Notes under the pieces: model-generated
The model's input: only the letters and a program-made list of their open reading frames with translations
Told to the model about the DNA's origin: nothing
Databases searched by the model: none
Position numbers and translations under genes: made by a program
Shown: one piece after another, positions 36,897 to 44,603 of the stretch
Position numbering within the stretch: the first letter of the stretch is position 1
Layout of the letters: the number at the start of each line of letters is the position of its first letter
Assembly (NCBI RefSeq): GCF_013408145.1
Contig: NZ_JACBZI010000001.1
Coordinates: 2,990,001-3,054,000, forward strand
Direction: 5' to 3'
DNA from: Nocardioides marinus
Lineage (GTDB): Bacteria; Actinomycetota; Actinomycetes; Propionibacteriales; Nocardioidaceae
DNA length: 64,000 bases

Positions 36897-38180
36897 ATGG
36901 GGACCACCTCCACCGCCCGTCGCACCGCCGTCGGCCTGCTGCTCGCCCTGCTCGTCGGGCTGCTGAGCAGCGTCGGCACCTCGACGGTGCTCGCCCCGAG
37001 CGCGCACGCGGCGGAGAAGGGTCGTGTGGTCGGCGAGGTCCTGGTGCCGGGCAACGTGAAGCTGAAGGTGCGCTGGTTCGACAAGAACTGGAACTTCCTC
37101 GGCTCGCGCAAGGTCAACGGCACGATCTACTCCCTGCGTCTGGCCCCCGGCACCTACTACCTGCAGTTCACCGACGAGCGGCCCGCCTACAACGTCGACA
37201 AGTACGCCCCCACCGACGTCCGGGTGAAGGTGCAGGCCGGCAAGAAGGTGCAGAAGAACGTCCGGATGAAGCGCGGAGCCGCGATCACCGGCACCATCCG
37301 AGCCGGCGGTCGGCCGCTGGGCGGCGCCAAGGTCGTGGCCGCCAACGCCAACGAGCAGTCGTTCTCGACCAAGGCCAACGACAAGGGCCAGTTCGCCATC
37401 GGCGGGCTCCCCGACGGCAGCTACTCCGTGTTCACCTACGACCGCAAGAAGACCTGGGTCGACAAGAGCACCTTCGTCCAGGGCCTGCGCTCGTCGCAGA
37501 AGCGCAACGTCGGCATCGTGCTGCGCAAGAAGGCCGGCAAGCTCCTCGTCGACCTGCGCGCCGGTGGCCAGCGGGTCAAGGAGACGGTGTTCGTGACCGC
37601 GATCAGCAAGGCCTCGGGCCAGTTCTGGACCGTGAAGGCCACGCGCGGCGAGGCCAGCTTCAAGGGTCTCTACCCCGGCAAGTACCGCATGGTCGCTCCC
37701 GGCGTCGGCAACTACCTCCCGCAGGACGGCGCGATCAAGGGCGCCAACGTCAAGGCCGGCCGCGCCGACCTGGCCAGCACGTTCACCTGGAAGAAGCGGG
37801 CTGCCTCGGTGCAGGGGTACGTCGTCAACGCCGAGCACCCCGAGCTCGACCTACAGCACGCTCGAGTGAGGCTGTTCGCCAGGGACGGATCCCTGATCGG
37901 GGCGGCCGTCTCCGACGCGTCGGGTCAGTTCTTCATCGGTGGACAGCTGGCCACGCAGGGCGGAGTCACGTTGGTCGTGGACCCCGACCCCGGCCAAGGT
38001 TCGACGTACCTGGGGAAGGCGCCGTACCGCTGTCAGTTCGGCACCACCGAGCTCGACGGTCTCGACCTGCAGGCCGGCACCACCCTGCAGACCGGGGACC
38101 TGCTTCTGCCCTACCTCCCGGTCGAGGAGCAGGAGAGCTACCCGAACAACGACCCGAACTGCGTGCCCGCTGAGTCCTGA
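36897..38180 (+). CDS. Secreted CarboxypepD/Cna-B-like repeat protein
   Basis: The 427-aa protein has a signal peptide (RRTAVGLLLALLVGLLSS, cleavage near AHA-AEKG) and then four or more beta-sandwich units like carboxypeptidase regulatory domains (YSLRLAPGTYYLQFTDERP, FAIGGLPDGSYSVFTYDRK, FKGLYPGKYRMVAPG). It is basic and Lys-rich in the middle and ends acidic (ESYPNNDPNCVPAES). No sortase signal is seen. The ATG at 36897 has CCGGAG 5 nt upstream. It is a full-length paralogue of the next gene. Probably an extracellular or wall protein of unknown role. Confidence 0.75.
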   Translation: MGTTSTARRTAVGLLLALLVGLLSSVGTSTVLAPSAHAAEKGRVVGEVLVPGNVKLKVRWFDKNWNFLGSRKVNGTIYSLRLAPGTYYLQFTDERPAYNVDKYAPTDVRVKVQAGKKVQKNVRMKRGAAITGTIRAGGRPLGGAKVVAANANEQSFSTKANDKGQFAIGGLPDGSYSVFTYDRKKTWVDKSTFVQGLRSSQKRNVGIVLRKKAGKLLVDLRAGGQRVKETVFVTAISKASGQFWTVKATRGEASFKGLYPGKYRMVAPGVGNYLPQDGAIKGANVKAGRADLASTFTWKKRAASVQGYVVNAEHPELDLQHARVRLFARDGSLIGAAVSDASGQFFIGGQLATQGGVTLVVDPDPGQGSTYLGKAPYRCQFGTTELDGLDLQAGTTLQTGDLLLPYLPVEEQESYPNNDPNCVPAES

Positions 38181-38194
38181 CGGCACGCGCAGGC

Positions 38195-38212
38195 GATGAC
38201 CGATCGGTCATC
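38195..38212. promoter_or_regulatory. 18-bp perfect palindrome between paralogous genes
   Basis: GATGACCGATCGGTCATC is a perfect palindrome 14 nt past the stop of the secreted paralogue and 65 nt before the TAGGTT hexamer (38277-38282) of the next gene. The CCGATCGG core resembles TetR-family operators, but a terminator role is also possible. No TetR gene is nearby. Confidence 0.5.
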
Positions 38213-38349
38213 CGATGTCACCCGACTGTGTCCTGATGGTGCCCGAACGGTGGACCACCGGTGCCCCGGGCGGCCCTAGGTTCGAGACACGACCACACAC
38301 CGCACGACGACCGCAGCGCACGACGACCGATCGCACCCGAGGAGGCACC

Positions 38350-39279
38350 ATGCAGCACCGCACCGACCACGGCACGATCCGCCTGCGTCTGCTCGCCGCG
38401 ACCCCCTGCGTCGCCCGCGTCGCGTGGTACGCCAGTGACCGGCTCGTCGGGGAGCGCCGGCTGTGGCGCCGGGAGACCGACCTGGTCCTCCCCGAGGGCC
38501 ACTGGACCCTCGAGGTCACCGACGAGCGCTCCGCCCACGACCCCGCCCGCCTGGCGCCCACCCGGCTCGACGTGCAGGTCCGCGCCGGCTGGTCGACCCC
38601 CGTGGACGCCGTCCTGGCCCGGGGGGCGGTCCTGACGGGCTTCGTCGCCGACGCCGCGCCACGTCTGGCCCGGTTCGCCACGGTCACGGCGACGACCGCC
38701 GACGGCCGGACCTTCTCGGTGCGCGCCGACGGCCTCGGCGCCTACACCCTGGCCGGCCTGCCCGGGACCACCTGCCTCGTGCGCGCCGCCAAGGGCACGC
38801 TGCGCTCGGCGCCCGTGGTGGTCGAGCCTCCCGGCGGCGAGCCCCGGGAGCTCGACCTGGTCCTCACCGAGACGTCCGCGGCGACCTCCCGCGCGGGCGC
38901 TCCCGAGCCACGGGTCGGCGCTGCGTTCGCGGGCCGGGTGCTCGACGAGGGCACGGGCACGGCGTCGTACGCGGCGATCGTGGAGGTGCGCGACTCCCGC
39001 GGCGTGCTGCTGGGCCGCACCCGCACCGACCACCGCGGCCGTTTCGTGGTGGGCGGCGACCTGCCCGCCTCCAGCGGCCTGACCGTCGTGGTCAAGTCCG
39101 GCCCCGACCGCATCGCCGTCGACGAGCGCCGGCTGCGCGGCCTCGGCTGCCGAGAGGCCCAGCTGGTCGACCTCGGGGAGGTCAGCCTCCCCCGGGTGCT
39201 GCACGACCCCCGCCCTGCGCGGGCCAGCCTGCCCCGCGCGACCGCGGCCGCGATGTCACTCCCGGCGACCCGGGTCTGA
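38350..39279 (+). CDS. CarboxypepD/Cna-B-like protein without signal peptide
   Basis: The 309-aa protein is a clear paralogue of the previous gene: LEVTDERSAHDPARLAPT against its LQFTDERPAYNVDKYAPT, RGAVLTGFV against RGAAITGTI, and matching RFVVGGDLP ends. It starts MQHRTDHGTIRLRLLAATPC with no signal peptide or TM segment, so it appears cytosolic or is exported by another route. ATG follows GAGGAGG by 5 nt, and TAGGTT at 38277-38282 gives a leader of about 60 nt. It is Arg-rich where the partner is Lys-rich, a notable shift between paralogues. Confidence 0.75.
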   Translation: MQHRTDHGTIRLRLLAATPCVARVAWYASDRLVGERRLWRRETDLVLPEGHWTLEVTDERSAHDPARLAPTRLDVQVRAGWSTPVDAVLARGAVLTGFVADAAPRLARFATVTATTADGRTFSVRADGLGAYTLAGLPGTTCLVRAAKGTLRSAPVVVEPPGGEPRELDLVLTETSAATSRAGAPEPRVGAAFAGRVLDEGTGTASYAAIVEVRDSRGVLLGRTRTDHRGRFVVGGDLPASSGLTVVVKSGPDRIAVDERRLRGLGCREAQLVDLGEVSLPRVLHDPRPARASLPRATAAAMSLPATRV

Positions 39280-39287
39280 GCCCGGCG

Positions 39288-39665
39288 TCAGCTGACGGAC
39301 ATGTCCGTGGTGGGGTCCCAGAACGCGCGCATCGCCGTGATCCTGCCGTCCTCGTCGAAGACCATGTGGTCGATCGGGGCGACGGTGTAGCTCTGCTCGC
39401 CCACGGTCGTGACGAGCTCGAAGTGGAAGACCGCCTCGCCGCCGGCGATCCGGACGACGCCCAGGCTGGTGCGTGCCTCCATGCCCTCCAGACCGCGGTA
39501 GAACTCCAGGATCGACTCCCGGCCCCGGCGCACCTCGGTGCCGACCGGGTCCTCGACGGTCGCGTCCTCGGCGTAGAGGTCGGCGATCTCCACCGCCGTG
39601 CCGGTCGCCACCAGGGCGATGTAGGACTCCACGACCTCGCGGATCTTCTCGGTGCTCGCGGCCAC
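39288..39665 (-). CDS. Ketosteroid (delta5-3-oxosteroid) isomerase
   Basis: The 125-aa protein matches steroid delta-isomerase closely: Tyr in VVESYIALV near residue 15, catalytic Asp in YAEDATVEDPVG near residue 38, and a second Asp in VAPIDHMVF near residue 100, in the same spacing as the Comamonas enzyme. It would shift the double bond of 3-oxo-delta5 steroids. GTG at 39665 is chosen (AGGAGG 9 nt upstream; a GTG two codons earlier is too close). A KstR-like operator lies in the 5' region, which supports a steroid-linked role. Confidence 0.82.
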   Translation of the reverse strand: MAASTEKIREVVESYIALVATGTAVEIADLYAEDATVEDPVGTEVRRGRESILEFYRGLEGMEARTSLGVVRIAGGEAVFHFELVTTVGEQSYTVAPIDHMVFDEDGRITAMRAFWDPTTDMSVS

Positions 39666-39702
39666 GGCCACTCTCCTCCTCGGATCGCTCCCCCGCGGGA
39701 AC

Positions 39703-39731
39703 GAGAACAGGTTCTAGTGCGGCCGACCCTA
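39703..39731 (-). promoter_or_regulatory. Promoter and KstR-like operator of the ketosteroid isomerase
   Basis: A minus-strand TAGGGT hexamer (39731 to 39726) serves as -10. Just downstream, GAGAACAGGTTCTA (39703-39716, plus reading) matches the mycobacterial KstR consensus TNNAACNNGTTNNA at all but the first defined position. It would cover about +3 to +16, a classical repressor site. A GAGGAGG lies further down at the start codon. The match to KstR is established by consensus, not by experiment. Confidence 0.6.
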
Positions 39732-39778
39732 GCGTGCGTCGGGTCACCTCCGTCGGCGCCATGGGGTTCAATGGGGCG

Positions 39779-40405
39779 ATGCCTGCCGCGAACGACCTCC
39801 GGGTCCAGCTGCGCGCCCACTGGCCGCTCTCGGGTGACGAGGCGCTGCGCGAGGACCTGCTCGACGCCTGGGACCGCCCGGGCTACCACGACCTGCAGCA
39901 CCTCGCCGACGTGCTGGCCCGTCTCGCCGAGCTCGCCGAGGCCGGTGTCGACTACCCCCACCTCCCGGTGTGGCTGGCCGCCTGGTTCCACGACGCCGTG
40001 TACGACGGCGAGCGCGACGCCGAGGAGCGCTCGGCGACCTGGGCCGAGGACGTCCTGCCGCTCACGGTCGGCGAGGAGACCGCCGCCGAGGTCGCCCGGC
40101 TGGTGCGGATGACCGAGACCCACGAGCCGGCCGAGGACGACGTGGCCGGCTGTGCCCTCTCCGACGCCGACCTGGCCATCCTCGCCGCACCGGCGACCCG
40201 CTACGCGGCGTACGTCCGCAGCGTGCGGGAGGAGTACGCCCACCTCGACGAGGACGCCTTCGCCCTGGGCCGCGCCCAGGTCCTCGAGCACCTCGCCGAG
40301 AAGCCCACGTTGTTCCACACCGAGCCGGCACGCGCCGCCTGGGAGTCGGCCGCGCGGGCCAACCTCGCCGACGAGCTCAGCGACCTGCGCCGGGTCGCCA
40401 GCTAG
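39779..40405 (+). CDS. HD-domain-like predicted metal-dependent hydrolase
   Basis: The 208-aa protein has the HD pattern: YHDLQHLADVLARL near residues 36-49 and WFHDAVYDGERDAEE near 68-82, with a later conserved DADLAILAA near 127-135. This is the layout of predicted HD-superfamily metal-dependent phosphohydrolases. The substrate is unknown. ATG at 39779 follows TTCAAT (39767-39772) by 6 nt, so the mRNA is probably leaderless; an ATG at 39761 would add six residues. It converges on the DUF4031 gene with a 4-nt overlap of stops. Confidence 0.8.
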   Translation: MPAANDLRVQLRAHWPLSGDEALREDLLDAWDRPGYHDLQHLADVLARLAELAEAGVDYPHLPVWLAAWFHDAVYDGERDAEERSATWAEDVLPLTVGEETAAEVARLVRMTETHEPAEDDVAGCALSDADLAILAAPATRYAAYVRSVREEYAHLDEDAFALGRAQVLEHLAEKPTLFHTEPARAAWESAARANLADELSDLRRVAS

Positions 40406-40683
40406 GGCTCGCCCAGCGGGTCGGGGCGGGGCTTGCGCACCCGCAGGCCGGCCGCGACGAGACGACGCACGAGCTCGCGGCTGGTGACCGGGACGGCACC
40501 GGCGGCCACCACGTCGTCGTACCACTCGGCGGGCACGTCGTAGTGGTCCCGGTCGAAGCCGCGCCGCGAGAACCCCAGGCCCTCGGCGAACGCGTGCAGC
40601 TCGGCCACCGAGGAGTCGCTGGCCAGGTGCGACCACAGCCGGCCGTGCCCGGCGGCGTTCGGAGGGTCGATGAGGATCACCAC
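40402..40683 (-). CDS. DUF4031 family protein
   Basis: The 93-aa protein starts VVILIDPPNAAGHGRLWSHL and continues HAFAEGLGFSRRGFDRDHYD, the DUF4031 signature of a small actinobacterial family with unknown role. GTG at 40683 is chosen because TAGGGT on the minus strand (40696 to 40691) precedes it by 7 nt; a GTG three codons upstream would overlap the promoter. It is divergent from the next gene with only 37 bp between the start codons. Confidence 0.8.
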   Translation of the reverse strand: MVILIDPPNAAGHGRLWSHLASDSSVAELHAFAEGLGFSRRGFDRDHYDVPAEWYDDVVAAGAVPVTSRELVRRLVAAGLRVRKPRPDPLGEP

Positions 40684-40720
40684 GCCCGCCACCCTAGGCA
40701 GCAGTGCTACTAATGGGACG
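40684..40720. promoter_or_regulatory. Compact divergent leaderless promoters
   Basis: In 37 bp, the minus strand carries TAGGGT (40696 to 40691) for DUF4031 and the plus strand carries TACTAA (40708-40713) for the unknown gene. Each is 7 nt from its GTG start. The two -35 regions must therefore overlap the opposite -10, so the promoters probably compete for polymerase. Confidence 0.6.
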
Positions 40721-41077
40721 GTGGACGTCGCACTGCTCTTCGAGGCCAGGTCCCGGGTCCTCGCGGACCTCGAGGCACGTCAGCAGGCGACCCCCGTCGC
40801 GGTGTCGGCGCTGGAGGAGGCCGTCTCGGCGCGCTCGTGGTGGGCCGAGCAGTGGCCCGAGGGTGTGCAGTACGTCGCCGGGCTGATCGCCCAGGACGTC
40901 CAGGACGCCCTGTTCGACTCGACCGGTCGCTGGCCGGTGTGCGACTGGTGCGACGAGGACGCCGAGCACATGGTGCACATCCAGCCCGACCTCGGCGGTC
41001 CGGACCCGACGTGGGTGTGCGAGGAGAGCGGGAACCCCGTGGCGCCGCTGGGTCAGCTGCCGCGCAGGGGCGACTGA
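40721..41077 (+). CDS. Unknown protein with possible zinc cluster
   Basis: The 118-aa acidic protein has a helical first half (EARSRVLADLEARQQ) and WPEGVQYVAGLIAQDVQDAL. A Cys/His group follows, CDWCDEDAEHMVHIQPD near residues 74-90 with a later Cys in WVCEES near 100, which could bind one zinc. No family was recognised with certainty. The GTG start follows TACTAA by 7 nt. It is divergent from DUF4031 and convergent with the GntR gene across a repeat element. Confidence 0.65.
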   Translation: MDVALLFEARSRVLADLEARQQATPVAVSALEEAVSARSWWAEQWPEGVQYVAGLIAQDVQDALFDSTGRWPVCDWCDEDAEHMVHIQPDLGGPDPTWVCEESGNPVAPLGQLPRRGD

Positions 41078-41150
41078 CGCCCGCTCGCTGCTCGACCACC
41101 GGGGTGACGCCCGCTCGCTCGACCACCGATCAGCGGATCCGCTGACGCGT
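41078..41150. repeat. Repeat element related to the 14.8-kb array, with palindrome
   Basis: Two copies of TGACGCCCGCTCGCT with CTCGACCACCG endings lie in tandem about 30 bp apart. They are followed by the perfect 16-bp palindrome TCAGCGGATCCGCTGA (41130-41145) and GACGCG/CGTC words. The same vocabulary (CGCCCGCTCGCTGG, CTCGACCA, GACGCGTCCGCTGG) occurs at 14758-14975. Both lie between convergent genes, so a shared bidirectional terminator role is likely. Confidence 0.7.
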
Positions 41151-41155
41151 CTCCG

Positions 41156-41875
41156 CTAGCCGTCGTGGCCGAGCTGGACCCACAGGGTGTAGCGGTCGGC
41201 TCGGTAGACCGACCGCGAGACCTCGACGACCTTCTCCCCGGAGACGGCCCGGCGGGAGTGCCGCAGGACGGCGCTCATGGGGTCGACCTCCAGCAGCGAG
41301 GACTCCTCGCTGGTGGCCTTGTCGGCGTTGACGGAGTCCTCGGCCCAGGTGGGGCGCAGGCCGCGGGACTCCAAGGAGTCGTAGAGGCTCGTCGGCATGC
41401 CGCTCTGCAGGAAGCCGGGCAGCAGCACCTCGTTGAGGTAGGCGTCCTCGATGCACATCGGCACGCCGTCGGCGCGGCGCAGCCGGCGCCAGTGGATGAC
41501 GGCGTCGCCCTCGGTGAGCGCCAGGGCCCGGGCGACGCCGGGGCCGGCCTGCTCGCGTCGCGCGAGCAGCGTCTGGCTCTCGGCGAGCATGCCGCGGCGG
41601 GTCATCTCCTCGGTGTAGCCGGTGATCCGGGAGGCGGTCCGTCGCGGGCGCGCCACGAAGGTGCCGCGGCCGGGGATCCGCTCGAGGAGGCCCTCGACGA
41701 CGAGCGCGTCCATCGCCTGACGGACCGTCATCCGCGCCACCCCGAAGTGCTGGACGAGCTCGCGCTCGGACGGCGCCGGGGAGCCGGGCGCCGCTCCGGT
41801 GACGAGGTTGCGGACGTACTCACGGACCTGGACGTGCTTGAGCGCCCGCCCGTCCGTCACGAGAACCTCTTCCAC
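41156..41875 (-). CDS. GntR-family (HutC/UTRA) transcriptional regulator
   Basis: The 239-aa protein has an N-terminal winged helix (PSERELVQHFGVARMTVRQA near residues 36-55, then RIPGRGTFVA) and a C-terminal UTRA ligand domain (WRRLRRADGVPMCIEDAYLN near 130-149). It should respond to a sugar phosphate or similar effector, like DasR or NagR. The target is unknown, and no sugar transporter is beside it. GTG at 41875 is 7 nt after TAGTCT on the minus strand (41888 to 41883), a leaderless start. Confidence 0.87.
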   Translation of the reverse strand: MEEVLVTDGRALKHVQVREYVRNLVTGAAPGSPAPSERELVQHFGVARMTVRQAMDALVVEGLLERIPGRGTFVARPRRTASRITGYTEEMTRRGMLAESQTLLARREQAGPGVARALALTEGDAVIHWRRLRRADGVPMCIEDAYLNEVLLPGFLQSGMPTSLYDSLESRGLRPTWAEDSVNADKATSEESSLLEVDPMSAVLRHSRRAVSGEKVVEVSRSVYRADRYTLWVQLGHDG

Positions 41876-41974
41876 GCTCAGCAGACTAGACAACCTCCTC
41901 CGGACAGGGGCCGGAACCGAGAAATCCGTCCTCTACCACGCAGCCGAGCCGCACCGCACCACGCACGCGGGCAC

Positions 41975-42010
41975 GAGTTGCCAAAGCGGCCGTCGCGACC
42001 TGGCAACACT
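41975..42010 (-). terminator. Weak hairpin after the ABC permease
   Basis: GTTGCCA (41977-41983) and TGGCAAC (42001-42007) are complementary across 17 nt, in the 169-bp gap between the ABC permease stop and the GntR promoter region. It may end the ABC operon transcript. The rest of the gap shows nothing clear. Confidence 0.4.
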
Positions 42011-42062
42011 CGCCGGACGGCGCAGCGGCAGCGCAGCGGCGGCGCCGGACCCGCCGTCCGCG

Positions 42063-44600
42063 CTACTCGGTGGCGATGGCGCGCAGCACGTCGAGGCGGG
42101 CGGCGCGGCGGGCGGGGAGGACGGCGGCGAGGACGCCGACGACGACCGCGAGGACGAGGTAGACGCCCAGCTGACCCCACGGCACCGCGATGACCTCGAG
42201 GCCCTCGTCGCGCAGGGCGGTCATCATCACCACGCCGAACAGCACCCCGAGGACGACCCCGAACACGGCGCCGAGCACCGAGATGGCCACCGACTCGAGG
42301 GTGACCATCCGCCGCAGCTGCCGGCGACCCAGGCCCACGGCCCGCAGCAGGCCCACCTCGCGGGTGCGCTCGATGACCGACAGCGCCAGGGTGTTGACGA
42401 TGCCGAGCACCGCGATGACCAGCGCCAGGCCCAGCAGGGCGAAGACCATGAGGACCAGCTGCTCGATCGGCTCGCGCTGCACCTCGGCGTACTCCTGCTG
42501 GTCCTGGGCGGCCAGCGTCGGCTGGTCGGCCAGCACCTCGTCGATGCGCTCGCCCAGCACGTCGGCGGGGGTGCCGTCACCGAAGACCACGAGCATCCGG
42601 TCCTGGTCGGCGAAGCCAGCCCGCCCGCTGAACGCCTCCGGGGAGACCAGCGCGGTCGCCGGGACGACCGGGTTGGCGGCGTAGGTGCCGGCCACGGTCC
42701 ACTCCTGCTCACCTCCCGGGACCTCGAGCACCACCGTGTCGCCCACCGCCGCGTCCAGGCCGTCCGCGACCTGGTCGGCCAGGAGCAGCTCCTGCTCCCC
42801 GGTGGGCGGCTGCGACCCGTCCAGCAGCTCCAGGCCCAGCAGGTCGAGGTCGTCGGCGCTGACGGCACCGATGAAGGCGAAGTCGCCCTCGACCCGGGCC
42901 ACGTCGTAGCGCTCGACCGCCACCCGGTCCACACCGTCGACCTCGGCGAGCGCGTCGGCGACCGAGGGTGAGAACGGGCCGCCGAAGAGGTTCGTGACGA
43001 CGTAGTCGCCGACGAAGCTCTCCTCGATCTGCTGGTCCACCGACGCCGAGGCCGAGGCCCCGGCGATCGACATCGTGCCGGCCAGCGCCAGGCCGATCAT
43101 CAGCGCCGAGGCGGTGGCCGCGGTGCGGCGGGGGTTGCGCAGGGTGTTCTGGCCCGCGAGCACCCCGACGGTGCCGAAGACGCGGCGGAACAGGGCGGCG
43201 GCGCCGGCCAGCAGCGGCATCGACAGCAGCGGCGAGGCGGCCGTGACGCCGAGCAGGATCGCCAGCACTCCCGCCCCGACGACCCAGCCCGCGTGGTCGG
43301 GGTCGGCGAACAGACCCACCGCGAGCGCGATCCCGCCGAGCACCGCGAGCACCAGCCCGACCACCATGCGTCGGCGCAGCGAGGACTCCGGCAGCGCCAC
43401 GTCGTCGCGCAGCGCCTGCACCGGCGCGATGCGCCCGGTGCGCAGCGCCGGCACGAGCGCGGCGACGACGGTGACCAGCACGGCGACGGAGTACGCCGCG
43501 ACGGGCGTGCGTGCGGCGATCACGAGCGGCTGGCCGGACAGGTCGAGGCCGACCTGCGCGAAGAGCGCGGCGAGGGCCTGGGCCAGCACGATGCCCAGCC
43601 CCAGGCCGAGGGTCCCGCCGAGCAGCCCGAGGACGAGCGCCTCGACCAGCACCGAGCCCGTGACCTGGCGGCGGCTGGCCCCCAGGGCGCGCAGCAGCGC
43701 CAGCTCGCGGGAGCGCTGGGCCACCAGGATCGAGAAGGTGTTGACGATGAGGAAGGCCCCCACGACCAGGGCGACGCCGGCGAAGACCAGCAGGAAGGTC
43801 TCGAGGAAGCCGATCGCCTCCTGCAGGTCGGCCGCGTTGGACTCGGCAGCCTCGTCGCCGGTGACGGCCTCGAGGTCCCCACCGAGCACCTCGCGCACCT
43901 GCTCGGCCAGCTCCTCCTGGCTCACGCCCTCGGCGGCGGTCACCCACACCTCGGTCCAGGCGTCCTGCCCGCCGAGGAACAGCTCCTGTGCGGTGGCGGC
44001 GTCGAAGGCGGCGAGGGTGGCGCCGTTGAGCGATCCTCCGTCGGCGAAGTCGGCCAGGCCGACCAGCGTCGGCTCGACCCGCGCCTGCTCCCCGGGGGTC
44101 TGGATCGGGACCGTGTCGCCGACGGCGTACCCCGCACGCTCGGCGGTCCGGGTGTCGACCACGACGTCCTGGGGCCCCTGGGGTGCGCGTCCCTCGACGA
44201 TCACCAGGCCCTCGCGGCCGTCGACGGCGGGGGCGTCGCTCCACCCCTGGCCCAGGGCCGGCGGGCCGAAGCCACCGACCGGCCGGTCGTCGGTGTCGAT
44301 GACGTAGACGCCGATCGAGGCCACCTGCCCGTCGGCACGCGCCGCGCCGGGGAGGGCCGCGAGCTCGGCCACGACGTCGCCCGGGACGGTGCGCGAGCCG
44401 GGGGGACCGCCGCCCTGGCCGTCCGGCCGCACGACCACGTCGCCGGCGGAGGAGGCGAAGATCGAGTCGAAGGAGCGTTGCAGCGTGTCGGAGAAGACCA
44501 ACGTGCCGACGACGAAGGAGACGCCGAGCACGATCGCGAAGGTGCTCATCAACAGCCGCACCTTGCGGCCGAGCAGGCTGCGCAGGGAGACGCGGAGCAC
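42063..44600 (-). CDS. ABC transporter permease, FtsX/MacB type
   Basis: The 845-aa membrane protein begins MLRVSLRSLLGRKVRLLMST, has a large extracytoplasmic domain (about residues 45-240), and two FtsX-like blocks of three or more TM helices each (near 260-420 and 715-845) with ALRTGRIAPVQALRDD and VLPARRAARLDVLRAIATE ends. It belongs to the type VII ABC mechanotransmission group. With the neighbouring ATPase it should move lipids, peptides or drugs across the membrane. It starts 3 nt after the ATPase stop. Substrate unknown. Confidence 0.88.
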   Translation of the reverse strand: MLRVSLRSLLGRKVRLLMSTFAIVLGVSFVVGTLVFSDTLQRSFDSIFASSAGDVVVRPDGQGGGPPGSRTVPGDVVAELAALPGAARADGQVASIGVYVIDTDDRPVGGFGPPALGQGWSDAPAVDGREGLVIVEGRAPQGPQDVVVDTRTAERAGYAVGDTVPIQTPGEQARVEPTLVGLADFADGGSLNGATLAAFDAATAQELFLGGQDAWTEVWVTAAEGVSQEELAEQVREVLGGDLEAVTGDEAAESNAADLQEAIGFLETFLLVFAGVALVVGAFLIVNTFSILVAQRSRELALLRALGASRRQVTGSVLVEALVLGLLGGTLGLGLGIVLAQALAALFAQVGLDLSGQPLVIAARTPVAAYSVAVLVTVVAALVPALRTGRIAPVQALRDDVALPESSLRRRMVVGLVLAVLGGIALAVGLFADPDHAGWVVGAGVLAILLGVTAASPLLSMPLLAGAAALFRRVFGTVGVLAGQNTLRNPRRTAATASALMIGLALAGTMSIAGASASASVDQQIEESFVGDYVVTNLFGGPFSPSVADALAEVDGVDRVAVERYDVARVEGDFAFIGAVSADDLDLLGLELLDGSQPPTGEQELLLADQVADGLDAAVGDTVVLEVPGGEQEWTVAGTYAANPVVPATALVSPEAFSGRAGFADQDRMLVVFGDGTPADVLGERIDEVLADQPTLAAQDQQEYAEVQREPIEQLVLMVFALLGLALVIAVLGIVNTLALSVIERTREVGLLRAVGLGRRQLRRMVTLESVAISVLGAVFGVVLGVLFGVVMMTALRDEGLEVIAVPWGQLGVYLVLAVVVGVLAAVLPARRAARLDVLRAIATE

Positions 44601-44603
44601 GGC

